Origin: Sphingosinicella sp. BN140058
Lineage (GTDB): Bacteria > Pseudomonadota > Alphaproteobacteria > Sphingomonadales > Sphingomonadaceae
Length of the DNA: 64,000 nucleotides
Assembly (NCBI RefSeq): GCF_004135585.1
Contig: NZ_CP035501.1
Location: 3,791,501-3,855,500 of the forward strand
Reading direction: 5' to 3'
Of the stretch, positions 42,823 to 51,977 are shown one piece after another. The position numbers and the translations under genes are program-made. The notes under the pieces are model-generated. The model had not been told where the DNA came from. It did not search any database and saw nothing but the letters and a program-made list of their open reading frames with translations. Positions within the stretch are counted from its first letter, which is position 1; the number at the start of each line of letters is the position of its first letter.

Positions 42823-43692
42823 ATGAGCAGTCTCGCCTTGGGCTTTCCCGCATCCGGACGACGACGATCTCGCAGGTCGCCACGCTCTTCCATTCCAGGC
42901 TTCCCGCTTGCGATGGGGATCACGTTGACATGGCTGTCATTCATCGTGCTGGTGCCCCTCAGCGCCGTGTTCGTGAAGAGCGGGGGCGACGGCTGGGAAC
43001 ATTTCTGGTCGGCGGCCCTGTCGGCACGCGCGGTCGCGGCATACCGGTTAAGCTTCGGCAGCGCCCTGATCGCGGCATCGATCAATGCCCTGTTCGGTCT
43101 CGTCGTCGCCTGGGTCCTGGTGCGCTATCACTTTCCGGGGAAACGGCTGTTCGGCGCGCTGGTGGACCTGCCGTTCGCGCTTCCGACCGCGGTCGCCGGG
43201 ATCGCGCTCACCACCGTCTATGCCGAGAACGGCCTGCTGGGCGGCGTCTTCTCGGGCGCCGGCCTGCCCATCGCCTACCGGCCGGCAGGCGTGGTGGTCG
43301 CACTGGTCTTCATCGGGCATCCATTCGTCGTCAGGACGGTCGAGCCCGTCCTGGCACAGGTCTCGCGGGAGATGGAGGAAGCCGCGGTCACGCTCGGGGC
43401 GACCCGCCGCCAGACCTTCCTGCACGTGATCCTGCCGACCATCGCCCCGGCGCTTGCCACCGGCTTCGCGCTCGCATTCGCCCGCGGCGCCGGCGAATAC
43501 GGTTCGGTGATCTTCATCGCCGGGAACATGCCGTACGTGTCGGAGATCGCGCCGCTCCTGATCATCACCCAGCTCGAGGAATATGACTATCCCGGCGCCG
43601 CCGCGATCGGGGTGGTGATGCTGCTCATCTCTTTCTCGATGCTGTTCCTGATCAACGGCCTCCAGGTCTGGCAGCGCAGGAGAGCCGCATGA
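42823..43692 (+). CDS. cysT: Sulfate/thiosulfate ABC transporter permease CysT (CysU)
   Basis: A 289-residue inner-membrane permease with about six membrane helices and the permease-ATPase coupling motif EEAAVTLGATRRQTFLHVILP. The closing segment (FARGAGEYGSVIFIAGNMPY) matches CysT. The ATG at 42823 with AAGGA upstream is preferred; 42814 is possible. It overlaps cysW by four bases (ATGA) and lies 58 bases after the receptor gene, so one operon is likely. Confidence 0.92.
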   Translation: MSSLALGFPASGRRRSRRSPRSSIPGFPLAMGITLTWLSFIVLVPLSAVFVKSGGDGWEHFWSAALSARAVAAYRLSFGSALIAASINALFGLVVAWVLVRYHFPGKRLFGALVDLPFALPTAVAGIALTTVYAENGLLGGVFSGAGLPIAYRPAGVVVALVFIGHPFVVRTVEPVLAQVSREMEEAAVTLGATRRQTFLHVILPTIAPALATGFALAFARGAGEYGSVIFIAGNMPYVSEIAPLLIITQLEEYDYPGAAAIGVVMLLISFSMLFLINGLQVWQRRRAA

Positions 43693-44531
43693 CTCGCCCC
43701 GATCCGCTGCAGGAGAGCCGGCCGGCCAGGGGCGCCCTCATCCTGCTCGCCCTGCTCTATGTCGCGCTGATCCTGCTGGTGCCGCTCGGCGCAGTGTTCG
43801 CCGAGGCTTTCGGCGACGGCGCGCGCGCCTGGATCGAAGCCGTGACGGAGCCCGACGCATTGTCCTCGATCCGGCTGACGCTCCTCGTGGCGGCGATCGC
43901 GGTCCCGCTCAACCTCGCCTTCGGCATTGCGGCATCCTGGGCGATCGCCAAGCACGATTTCAGGGGGAAGGCGTTGCTGACGACGCTGATCGATCTTCCT
44001 TTCTCCGTCTCTCCCGTCGTCGCCGGCCTCATCTTCGTCCTGTTGTTCGGCGGACAGGGCTGGTTCGGTGCCTGGCTGCAGGATCATGGCGTCCGAATCC
44101 TGTTCGCCGTTCCCGGAATGGTTCTGGCGACCATCTTCGTGACCTTTCCGTTCATCGCCCGCGAGCTGATCCCCTTGATGGAAGAGCAGGGACGGGCCGA
44201 TGAGGAAGCCGCTCTCTCGCTCGGCGCGTCCGGCTGGCAGGTCCTGTGGCACGTGACCCTGCCGAACGTGCGCTGGGGGCTGCTCTACGGGGTTCTTCTC
44301 GCCAATGCGCGCGCAATGGGTGAGTTCGGCGCAGTTTCCGTCGTCTCCGGCCACATACGTGGCGAGACGAATACCATGCCCCTTCAGGTGGAGGTTCTCT
44401 ACAATGAATATAATTTCGTTGCCGCCTTCGCGGTCGCCTCGCTCCTCGCCTTCCTCGCCCTCGTCACGCTCGCTCTCAAAAGCTATCTCGAGTGGCGGCA
44501 CCGGCACCTGCTTGCCGCGCGCGGTCACTGA
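43689..44531 (+). CDS. cysW: Sulfate/thiosulfate ABC transporter permease CysW
   Basis: A 280-residue permease with the coupling motif [21 protein letters not shown] and the CysW end ([33 protein letters not shown]). It pairs with CysT to form the channel. It overlaps cysT by four bases, and the cysA start follows one base after its stop. Confidence 0.94.
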   Translation: MTRPDPLQESRPARGALILLALLYVALILLVPLGAVFAEAFGDGARAWIEAVTEPDALSSIRLTLLVAAIAVPLNLAFGIAASWAIAKHDFRGKALLTTLIDLPFSVSPVVAGLIFVLLFGGQGWFGAWLQDHGVRILFAVPGMVLATIFVTFPFIARELIPLMEEQGRADEEAALSLGASGWQVLWHVTLPNVRWGLLYGVLLANARAMGEFGAVSVVSGHIRGETNTMPLQVEVLYNEYNFVAAFAVASLLAFLALVTLALKSYLEWRHRHLLAARGH

Positions 44532-44532
44532 G

Positions 44533-45249
44533 ATGTCCATCCATGTCGAGGAGGCCGTGAAGCACTTCTCGGCCTATCCCGCGCTGAACGGGGTCTCGCT
44601 CGACGTCCTCGCTGGAGAGTTCGTGGCGCTTCTCGGTCCCTCCGGGTCCGGCAAGACGACCCTCCTGAGGATCATCGCGGGTCTCGACTTTGCCGATACC
44701 GGCCGGATCATATTCGCCGGCCAGGACGTGACCGGGCGGCCGGCGGCGAAGCGGGGCATCGGCTTCGTCTTCCAGCATTATGCGCTGTTCGGTCACATGA
44801 CGGTGGAACGGAATATCGCCTTCGGGCTCGATATCCTGCCGCGCGCCAAGCGGCCGTCGAAGGCGTGGATCTCGGCGCGGGTCGATGAACTGCTCAGGCT
44901 CGTTCAGCTGGACGGTTGCGGCACCCGTTATCCGGCCCAGCTTTCGGGGGGGCAGCGCCAGCGTGTGGCCCTGGCACGGGCGCTTGCCAGGGATCCGCAG
45001 ATCCTGCTGCTCGATGAGCCGTTCGGCGCACTCGATACGAGGGTCAGGCGGGAGCTTCGCGGCGCATTGCGGCGCATCCATGACGAAATCGGTCTCACCA
45101 CGATTTTCGTGACCCACGACCATGAGGAGGCCTTTGCGCTCGCCGATCGGGTGGCGGTGCTGAACGGCGGCCGCATCGAGCAGTTCGACACGCCCGCCAT
45201 CATCCAGGAGGCGCCGGTCAGTCCGTTCGTTCGCAGCTTCATATCCTGA
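44533..45249 (+). CDS. cysA: Sulfate ABC transporter ATP-binding protein CysA, short form
   Basis: A 238-residue ATPase with Walker [11 protein letters not shown]-loop VFQHYALF, signature [15 protein letters not shown], Walker [13 protein letters not shown] and the switch His in [10 protein letters not shown]. CysA proteins usually have about 330-360 residues; this one stops right after the nucleotide-binding domain and lacks the C-terminal regulatory (TOBE-like) domain. The stop is clean, with no sign of a frameshift nearby. The true start is 44533, one base after the cysW stop. Transport would use the binding protein encoded at 53110. Confidence 0.92.
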   Translation: MSIHVEEAVKHFSAYPALNGVSLDVLAGEFVALLGPSGSGKTTLLRIIAGLDFADTGRIIFAGQDVTGRPAAKRGIGFVFQHYALFGHMTVERNIAFGLDILPRAKRPSKAWISARVDELLRLVQLDGCGTRYPAQLSGGQRQRVALARALARDPQILLLDEPFGALDTRVRRELRGALRRIHDEIGLTTIFVTHDHEEAFALADRVAVLNGGRIEQFDTPAIIQEAPVSPFVRSFIS

Positions 45250-45306
45250 TCCCGTCAGGCCATGTCGATGTGGCCCGGCAGAGGATCCTGCGTGCCCCCG
45301 GCGATT

Positions 45307-46539
45307 TTATGGCTTGGCCAAACCGGCAGTCAGCTCCGGACGGCGATCTCGCCGGCGGCGATGCCGGATCCTCGCCTGGACCCGTGCCATGGCGGACGAG
45401 ACCACGGCGTCCCACCCCGCCATGACCTGGTCCGGCTCGAAGCGGGAAGCGCTGATCGCGGCGGCCGCGCCGAGCGTCTCGCGAAGGGCGTGACTTCCAA
45501 GGATCTCGTCGAGCGCCTCGCACAGTCGCCCGGGCTCGGCGGGGCTGACGAGCAGGCCCGTGTGCCGATGCCGGATCATTTCCGCGGGGCCGTGAGGACA
45601 ATCGAGCGCCACGACCGGAATGCCGGCAGCCATGGCTTCGGCGAGCGCGTTGGGCCAGCCTTCATAGTGGGAGGTGAGGACGAAGACGTCAGCCGTCTCG
45701 ATCCAGGCACCGGGCGTGGACGTCACCCCGGGCAGCGAGACCCGGTCGTCCAGACCGAGTTCGGTGCGAATCTGCTCGAGGTTTGCGCGCTCGGGACCTT
45801 CTCCCCAGATGGTGAGTGTCCAGTCCGGATGCGCCGGGGCGATCGCGGCGAAGGTTCTGATCAGCAGATCGAAGCCCTTGACCGGCTCCAGTCGGCCGAC
45901 TGCGACGACCCGCGAGCCGCCCCGGCGGCAGGTCCAGCCCGCCGGGAGGACCACCGGATTTGGAACGATGCTCGCCATTCCGGCGAGACGGGGGCCGAAG
46001 CAGTCGCGTGCCCCTTCCGTCATCACCACCAGCCGCTGCGCCCTGGGATAGAGCCCATTTCTGAGCCAGTCCCAGACAGCGCCCGGATGTTGGCGATCCG
46101 GGTTGCTGCGTTCGGAGACGATGACGGGCAGGCGCATGCCGGCCGTCGCTGCAAGCGTCAGCACATTCTGCCGGGTGAGGAAGGACAGCGCGATATCGGG
46201 AGAGATCGCCTTCAGCGCGCGGCGTATCGCCCTTGCCCGCCTGAAGATCGCCAGCGCAGCTGAGAGGGGTGGCCTCGGCCTTGGTGTGAGGCCAAGCCGC
46301 ACGATCTCGACGTCCGGCGGGTAGTGGTAATAAGAAGGGGTGGTCTCGTCGTCGAGCGAGATCACGGAGACCTGGCGCCCGGCGCGCGCCCAGTGGGTTG
46401 CGAGACTGCAGACGACACGTTCGGTACCCCCCGCGGCAAGACCGGACAGGACGAGCGCGATCCGTTCGGGGATGAAGCGTGGATCGTCACCTGCACTTCG
46501 CTGACAATCCTGCCAGCCGCTGTCGAAAGGCTGAGACAC
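45307..46539 (-). CDS. Glycosyltransferase family 4
   Basis: A 410-residue GT-B glycosyltransferase. The N-terminal domain has the typical LSGLAAGGTERVVCSLA motif. The C-terminal donor domain has VAVGRLEPVKGFDLLI and HYEGWPNALAEAMAAGIPVV. I prefer GTG at 46539 because GAGGATCAACC precedes it; the earlier ATG at 46590 has no ribosome site. It is divergent from the NodB-like gene with 163 bases between, and the pair probably modifies a surface glycan. The sugar is unknown. Confidence 0.87.
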   Translation of the reverse strand: MSQPFDSGWQDCQRSAGDDPRFIPERIALVLSGLAAGGTERVVCSLATHWARAGRQVSVISLDDETTPSYYHYPPDVEIVRLGLTPRPRPPLSAALAIFRRARAIRRALKAISPDIALSFLTRQNVLTLAATAGMRLPVIVSERSNPDRQHPGAVWDWLRNGLYPRAQRLVVMTEGARDCFGPRLAGMASIVPNPVVLPAGWTCRRGGSRVVAVGRLEPVKGFDLLIRTFAAIAPAHPDWTLTIWGEGPERANLEQIRTELGLDDRVSLPGVTSTPGAWIETADVFVLTSHYEGWPNALAEAMAAGIPVVALDCPHGPAEMIRHRHTGLLVSPAEPGRLCEALDEILGSHALRETLGAAAAISASRFEPDQVMAGWDAVVSSAMARVQARIRHRRRRDRRPELTAGLAKP

Positions 46540-46702
46540 GGTTGATCCTCGGCTTGGATGGCGCCGAACCATAAGGTTTCGATGACCCATTCGAAATAAC
46601 CACTATGGGTAGCTGTCAGGTCATAATTTCCATTGAGCGCCCGCAACCCGGTCCGTAGCCTTTCAAGGCGATGCTCTTCAGAATGGAAGGGATAGTCTGG
46701 CG

Positions 46703-47692
46703 ATGAATGCGCAAGTTCCTGCATTCCAGATAACAATTGATACGGAGGGCGACAACGCCTGGTTGCGGCCGTCGACCGGTGAAACCCGGAATGCGGAATA
46801 TCTGTCGAGGTTTCAGTATCTTTGCGAGTGTTACGGGTTCAGGCCGACCTATCTGGTCAATTGGGAGATGGCCAATAGTCCTGCATTCCAGGAACTTGGA
46901 CGAGACATATTGCAGCGGGGCGTCGGGGAGATCGGGATGCACCTGCATGCGTGGGATTCGCCTCCGCTGCGTCCGCTGACGGCCGACGATGCCGTGCAGC
47001 ATCCCTATCTCATCGAATTTCCCGAGCAGGTGATGCGCGACAAGGTGGCATGTCTCACCGACCGTCTGGAAGCGGTGTTCGGGACGAAGATGCTGTCCCA
47101 TCGCGCCGGCAGATGGGCGTTCAACGAGACTTATGCCCGCATCCTCATGGACCATGGCTATCAGGCGGATTGCTCGGTCACACCGCATCGCTCCTGGAAG
47201 AGCGTACCGGGCGCCGCGACCGGTAGCGGCGGATCGGATTATACCGACTTTCCGGACCGGCCTTTCTGGTGGCACGAAGACGGCTCGAGGCTCCTCGAGA
47301 TACCGGTCTCGATCCTTCGCTACGCGCCGACGACGATCGTTCGCGGCGTCCGCCGCCTGCTGGGCCGTCCCGGACACCGCCTGCTGTGGCTCCGGCCCAA
47401 CGGACGCAATCTCGGAGACATGCTGTTCATCCTGGAGTCGGCGCTGCAGGAGAAGCGCGATTACGTGCAGTTCGTGCTTCATTCGTCCGAGCTCATGCCC
47501 GGAGGGAGCCCTACCTTCACCACTGCCGAGCAGATCGAGACATTGTATCGGGACCTTGAAACCCTGTTCGACGTGGCGGCCCGAAACTTCGCAGGCGGGA
47601 CGCTCGCCGAATATGCTCGGACGTGGCGATCCTCCGATATTCCTGGGCGGAGTTTCCGGCCGGGCCGCGCCGGACAGGCGGGATTCGCCTGA
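46703..47692 (+). CDS. NodB-like polysaccharide deacetylase-type protein
   Basis: A 329-residue protein with the opening FQITIDTEGDNAW and the motif GEIGMHLHAWDSPP, which match the first Asp and the His residues of NodB-type carbohydrate esterases (CE4-like). A later SHRAGRWAF resembles the Arg motif of the same fold. No signal peptide, so it may act in the cytoplasm or on lipid-linked glycans. AAGGG lies 11 bases before the ATG. Substrate unknown; the divergent GT4 gene supports a glycan role. Confidence 0.78.
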   Translation: MNAQVPAFQITIDTEGDNAWLRPSTGETRNAEYLSRFQYLCECYGFRPTYLVNWEMANSPAFQELGRDILQRGVGEIGMHLHAWDSPPLRPLTADDAVQHPYLIEFPEQVMRDKVACLTDRLEAVFGTKMLSHRAGRWAFNETYARILMDHGYQADCSVTPHRSWKSVPGAATGSGGSDYTDFPDRPFWWHEDGSRLLEIPVSILRYAPTTIVRGVRRLLGRPGHRLLWLRPNGRNLGDMLFILESALQEKRDYVQFVLHSSELMPGGSPTFTTAEQIETLYRDLETLFDVAARNFAGGTLAEYARTWRSSDIPGRSFRPGRAGQAGFA

Positions 47693-47896
47693 TCGCGGGC
47701 GCCGGGCCGCGAGTGCACGCATGCTCTCGACAAGATGCTCGCGCGAACCGCAACAGAGCCGGAGGAGAGGCTTCCGCCGGATGGGCGACGAGCACGTTTA
47801 GTTTAAACGGGTTGTTGGGAACATGACAGCAGCGCACGCGTGCAGGCACCGATGCTGGCTGCAGCCAGGTGGACGCGGAAGCAATTGACAAGAAGA

Positions 47897-47917
47897 TGTC
47901 TACTTGGTAAGTAGACA
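47897..47917. promoter_or_regulatory. 21-base palindrome, copy 3, overlapping a promoter-like element
   Basis: TGTCTACTT-GGT-AAGTAGACA is a perfect 9-base-arm palindrome and fits the same TGTCTA-N9-TAGACA rule as the two copies at 40.2 kb. TTGACA at 47885-47890 and TAAGTA 17 bases later form a plausible sigma-70 type promoter reading rightwards, with the palindrome covering the spacer and -10. No sound gene follows, so it may be the remnant of a lost regulated gene. Confidence 0.6.
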
Positions 47918-47921
47918 ATCG

Positions 47922-48390
47922 TCAGAAAATGATGCGCCCGTACGAGTCGTCGGCGGCGGGCATGCTGATCTGAGGCGTCCACGCCAGGGTCTCCCATCGA
48001 GCGAGAGGTCCAGGAGATAGCGCGATGAGCCGTGACCGAAGAACAGCTGGTCGTAAGGTCCGGGCCCGTCCTGCGGATCGGCGCGTCCGAAGCAACATCG
48101 TCGGCGGTAATTCCGATCTGGTGCCAAGCACCTACATGAATATCTCTCTCGATCTCGGTGACACCGGGACGCATAGTCGGGAAGAGCTGCTGCTCCGGGC
48201 GGTCCTGCGCATCGAGGATTTTCAGCGATCGGGCGCCAAGGTTCTTGGAATATTCCAGCCGGATCCTGGAGGCGATTGTCTGTCGGTGCTGCTCAGTTGG
48301 CCAGTCGATGCTCCACGCGCGGCTGCGGATTGCGCGGATGAGAAGGCGATGATCAACCCGCATGGGCGATCCTCGATGGGCTGCACGCAC
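47922..48390 (-). pseudogene. Possible frameshifted remnant, family unknown
   Basis: Reading the minus strand, three protein-like pieces follow each other in different frames: IERDIHVGAWHQIGITADDV, then DPQDGPGPYDQLFFGHGSSR, then TLAWTPQISMPAADDSYGRI, ending in a stop near 47922. The pieces join into a plausible beta-rich C-terminus. I do not recognise the family, and chance is possible. Confidence 0.25.
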
Positions 48391-48698
48391 TGATCCTTGC
48401 CTCATCGCGGCCTGCGAGATGGTGTTCCCCCGAGAGTTGGAAAGCCGGCGCATCTCTGCGAGGCCGAGTGTATCGCAATGCCTGCGCATCCATGGCTTCG
48501 CGAACCGGGATCGGGCCGGCGTCGCCCTTCGCGGCGCAGCGAAGCATCGTCTCTTGCAAGATGCTCTCGAAGGGGCGAAACTCCTGTTCCGTCCGGTATG
48601 AAGTGTGGCGCGAGGCTGCGCGACGTCGACGCGGCTGCCGATTGAACCCAGGGAGCCTGAGCAGGATGACTGGCGGCGCGGATATGGTCTGCGCTGGG

Positions 48699-48866
48699 TC
48701 AGGTAGAGCCGTGATCCGTCAGCCTGCGTAATCGCTCCGCCTCTCTCCAATAGGCCTCCGCCATCATCCGCAGCAGATCGGCGCGATCCTTGTCCGGTTC
48801 CCGGGCCGCCGTGGCGGCGTGCCGATCTCCGCGCTTTTGCAGATCGTCCGGCAGATGCCTCTGCAT
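48699..48866 (-). CDS. Small helical protein, paralogue of the 39695 gene
   Basis: A 55-residue helical protein with GGGGAG upstream of the ATG at 48866. Its core DRADLLRMMAEAYWREAERL matches the gene at 39695-39874. The function is unknown. It stands alone in gene-poor DNA. Confidence 0.55.
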   Translation of the reverse strand: MQRHLPDDLQKRGDRHAATAAREPDKDRADLLRMMAEAYWREAERLRRLTDHGST

Positions 48867-49164
48867 TCCGCTCGTCTCTCCCCTGCTGCGGCCGTTCCCC
48901 AGCAAAATTCAGCGGCTGCCCGGCAGAGTAACTTGAACATGACGTCGTCTTCAAGTTCTCTTTCGATGCATGTCCGGCCTCGTTCCGCGGCGGGACGGGG
49001 GCCTGGCTGCGTGTCGGAGAGTAAGGGCCCAGCCCACCGGCCGGTGGCGCTCCGGCGCGTGCCGCGTGGCTGTTCTACTTCATGGTACGTCATGGCATTT
49101 GCGACGCTCGCGCCAACGTCTTTGCTGCCTCTGCGAGGATACCACTTGGTGTGACGCGCAGGAC

Positions 49165-49365
49165 CTACGGCTCCTGGGGGTCGAGAAACTCGATCCGCAC
49201 GCTGACGAGCATGTCCCTCGCGCAGGGTGTGCCGATGAACGAGACCGAGCGGTCATTACCGATCGTAAGGTCGAGCTCCCCGGTCAGCCGTAGCTGGCCG
49301 AAGGTCATCTTCAGGGCTTCCTCCAGATCTTCGATCTTGATGCGGTCCCGACCTGTCTGTTGCAT
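49165..49365 (-). CDS. Small hypothetical protein
   Basis: A 66-residue protein with a helical start (IEDLEEALKMTFGQLRLTGE) and a beta-rich second half. No clear ribosome site and no known family, but the composition is convincingly protein-like. Confidence 0.5.
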   Translation of the reverse strand: MQQTGRDRIKIEDLEEALKMTFGQLRLTGELDLTIGNDRSVSFIGTPCARDMLVSVRIEFLDPQEP

Positions 49366-49782
49366 GTTCCACTGCGACTCCGCGAATGAGGATTCTCGTC
49401 CTGACCAGGACTTTGTGATGAAAGCCTGAAGCCGCCTTTTACCTTGGAATCAGAAGATCGGGGGCGCCGCGAGCTTCGGAATGCGAGGATATTCCGAGAT
49501 AGGCCGTTCGCAGGGGTCAGGTATGTTTCCGAGAGGGCGCTGCGCGGACGGGAAAAGGCCGGCTCCGACGACTCCGCCAGGATCCGGTGGCGGATGCCGT
49601 CGCCGCCGTCGCACGCGGACCTGTTCGGATTATACTGACATGCTGACAGGATGATGCAGGGCGAAAGCACGCCTGCCTGTCCCAAAGGCGTAAACCTGAA
49701 TATCCGCGAAGGTCGGCTCTCCGCTGACTTGCCGCATCAGTCCTGTTACGCGGGACGGCGATTGCTTGCCGACCTGGTGTCC
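49366..49782. other. Gene-poor stretch next to a transposase relic
   Basis: Frames here are short and Arg/Ser-rich in the way of antisense or decayed DNA. No gene recognised. Confidence 0.5.
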
Positions 49783-49951
49783 TGAACGGGAAGTTTGCAC
49801 TTTTCTTAGCCAGAGACCTGTACCTGAGGCAGAACTTGTCGATCAAGGCGAGTATGTTGTCGGCCGATTTGGTCCACCGAAAGGGCCTGCGATCATCATC
49901 GTGTTGGTCGATCAAGTCCATGAGCGTCCCGTGTAGCGCATGGGGCTGCAA
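49783..49951 (-). pseudogene. Relic of an IS630-type transposase C-terminus
   Basis: The minus-strand frame contains LMDLIDQHDDDRRPFRWTKS followed by ADNILALIDKFCLR, which closely matches the C-terminal end of IS630-family transposases (HN-x-x-PKPF-x-WTK-x-ADEIL and FC). The catalytic DDE part is absent on either side, so this is a remnant. No terminal inverted repeats could be assigned. Confidence 0.55.
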
Positions 49952-50135
49952 TGGGCGCTTCGCCCATTATGCGGCACGACTGGCCTACGCTTGACTGCGA
50001 TGCGCCGATATAAGGATCCAGGCCGGCGCGCACGGCCGACGAGGGCCGTTACCGGCCTCTCCGTGCAACGGGATGCCACGTCCGTGTAACTTTGTTAAGA
50101 TGAACTTTCGACTCACGAGTCGAGGGGAGGGTCGC

Positions 50136-50447
50136 ATGCGTGTCAACCCAATCATCCTCATCTTTTTTCTTGCTCAAGGCTGCGCTTATCACAGGCTTGC
50201 GGTGAGGAATCCGAATCCCGCCGACCAATATTATCATCCGGTCAATTCGACGGCCTTTGGCTGGGGGGCCATCGAACAGCAGAACATTGCCACGAAGTGC
50301 GAAACCAGCCTCCTCTCCGAAGTGCGCGTGAAAACCTCCCTGGGGCGCGCATTGGTGACTGTGCTGACCCTTGGTGCCGTCCAGCCCGCACGCATCGAAT
50401 ATCGCTGCTCCAAAGCGCCGACGGAGGAGGGGAAGATCGAACCCTGA
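50136..50447 (+). CDS. Bor-like lipoprotein
   Basis: A 103-residue lipoprotein: signal MRVNPIILIFFLAQGC with the lipid-attachment Cys at 16. The mature part has spaced cysteines and the segment ALVTVLTLGAVQPARIEYRC, which resembles the Bor/Iss lipoprotein family (LLGFITLGIYTPLEARVYC). The start at 50136 has GGGGAGGG upstream. It precedes the FAD oxidoreductase gene by 9 bases, so they share a transcript. Bor-type proteins sit in the outer membrane; a role here is unknown. Confidence 0.7.
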   Translation: MRVNPIILIFFLAQGCAYHRLAVRNPNPADQYYHPVNSTAFGWGAIEQQNIATKCETSLLSEVRVKTSLGRALVTVLTLGAVQPARIEYRCSKAPTEEGKIEP

Positions 50448-50456
50448 GGTGAGACT

Positions 50457-51977
50457 GTGGCAAAGACTGTCTTTTTTGACGAGCCGCTCTGGACCAACTG
50501 GCACCTCACCGTGCGGGATGTGCCCGTCGCCGGCCGTTTCGAGCTCCACAACAGCGCCGGCGGCGCGACCCTCGCGCATATGGTCGAGAGCGCAGCCGCG
50601 ATACAGGCCCTGATCGGTCGGGCATGCCGTGAGCGGAGGCGCCTTCGCGCGCAGGGGGCCGCCTGGTCGTTCTCGGAGGCGGCCGCGGTTCCGGGAGGAT
50701 GGTGCCTGGCAACAGGTCATGCCAATTGGCTGTTTCGGCTGCCCGCTAGTCATGTCCTGCTCGATTATCCATTCGATCGAGACGGATTGATCCTCTGCCA
50801 GACCGGCATTTCCGTGGCGGAGCTCAACATGTTCCTCGAAGTGAGGGGACGCTCGCTCGCCACCACCGGTGCCTCGAATGGGCAGACCTTCGTCGGCGCG
50901 ATGAGCACGGGCACTCACGGCTCCGCGATCGACCAGCCAGCCATACAGGGACAGGTTGCCGCCTTCCAGCTTCTGCCGGCGCCGGACGTGAACCTCTGGA
51001 TCGAGCCTGCGTCGCAGCCGGTGACGGATGGCAGGCTCGCGGCCGATCTCGGCGCCACCCTCGTCCGCGACGATCGCTTGTTCTCGGCTGCGCTGGTCGG
51101 GCTCGGCGCTTTCGGAATCGTGCATTCGGTGTTGGTGCGCACCGTACCGCGGTTCCTGATGGAGATGAGCCGCGAGCGTCGTCCGCTGACCGAGGGCATC
51201 GAACGCGCGATGAATGGCGGCGGGTTCGATGCGGCGGACCTGCCGGGAGGCAGGCGCCGCCCGTATTTCTTTCAGTCCGTGGTCAATCGTCACATCGACG
51301 CCGGCCACGCCTACGTCACGGTTGGCTACGATCTCCCCTGGGAGGAAGATCACCAGCTCGACTATGACCTCGTCAACAAGCGCGGTCCCGGATACGAGCT
51401 CGCCGTCGTGGTGGCGAACCTGCTCTCCGCTTTCCCCGGGCTCACGCCGCCGATCACCAAGGCGGTACTCTCCGATCAGCTCAAGTCGTTCAAGGCCCGC
51501 AAGCGCAGCTGGGGACAAAGCTTCAACTACACGACACCGCGGTCGGGCACCGCAGGGTCGTCGATCGCCGTCCCGACCGAGCGTACGCTCGAAGCTCTGG
51601 AGATACTGCAGCGCGCGATGAAGAGGACCGGCAAGGTGCCGGCCGCTTTCGCCTGCCGCTATGCGACGAAATCGCCTGGGCGGCTCGCTTTCACTCGTCA
51701 CGAGCGGACCACGATCGTCGACATCGACGGCATCGATACCGTCGGCACGCGCAAGCTGATGGCCCAGGCGGTGGCGGATCTTCGTGCTGCGGGTATCCCG
51801 CATGCCGAACATTGGGGAAAGATCAACCAGATGACCGCGGCGAGCATTCGCGACTCCTATCGCGATGACCTGGAAGCCTGGATGCGCGCGCGAACCGATC
51901 TTCTCGACCGCCAGGCCGAATATGTCTTCGGCAGCGCATTCCTGGATCGCCTGGGTCTCACCTCGCCGACCTTCTGA
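50457..51977 (+). CDS. FAD-dependent oxidoreductase (PCMH/aldonolactone-oxidase type)
   Basis: A 506-residue flavoprotein of the FAD_binding_4 (PCMH) family. The FAD-binding domain spans roughly residues 40-215, with GAAWSFSEAA and the glycine-rich TTGASNGQTFVGAMSTGTHG, followed by a substrate domain (about 230-500). Relatives include aldonolactone and sugar-alcohol oxidases. The start is GTG at 50457 with AGGTGAG upstream. No Tat or Sec signal is visible. It follows the Bor-like lipoprotein gene. The substrate cannot be read from the sequence. Confidence 0.85.
   Translation: MAKTVFFDEPLWTNWHLTVRDVPVAGRFELHNSAGGATLAHMVESAAAIQALIGRACRERRRLRAQGAAWSFSEAAAVPGGWCLATGHANWLFRLPASHVLLDYPFDRDGLILCQTGISVAELNMFLEVRGRSLATTGASNGQTFVGAMSTGTHGSAIDQPAIQGQVAAFQLLPAPDVNLWIEPASQPVTDGRLAADLGATLVRDDRLFSAALVGLGAFGIVHSVLVRTVPRFLMEMSRERRPLTEGIERAMNGGGFDAADLPGGRRRPYFFQSVVNRHIDAGHAYVTVGYDLPWEEDHQLDYDLVNKRGPGYELAVVVANLLSAFPGLTPPITKAVLSDQLKSFKARKRSWGQSFNYTTPRSGTAGSSIAVPTERTLEALEILQRAMKRTGKVPAAFACRYATKSPGRLAFTRHERTTIVDIDGIDTVGTRKLMAQAVADLRAAGIPHAEHWGKINQMTAASIRDSYRDDLEAWMRARTDLLDRQAEYVFGSAFLDRLGLTSPTF

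Larger units (their letters stand above)
47693..48698. other. Gene-poor stretch with possible decayed gene
   Basis: About 1 kb without a sound gene. It holds a third copy of the 21-base palindrome with promoter-like elements (47885-47917) and, on the minus strand, frames that read protein-like only when joined across two frameshifts (see the pseudogene entry). A plus-strand frame at 48025-48393 has no ribosome site and poor codon bias. Confidence 0.5.

Noticed and set aside
48025..48393. Plus-strand protein of 122 residues
   Set aside because: No ribosome site, mixed composition and overlap with more protein-like minus-strand pieces; too weak to call.
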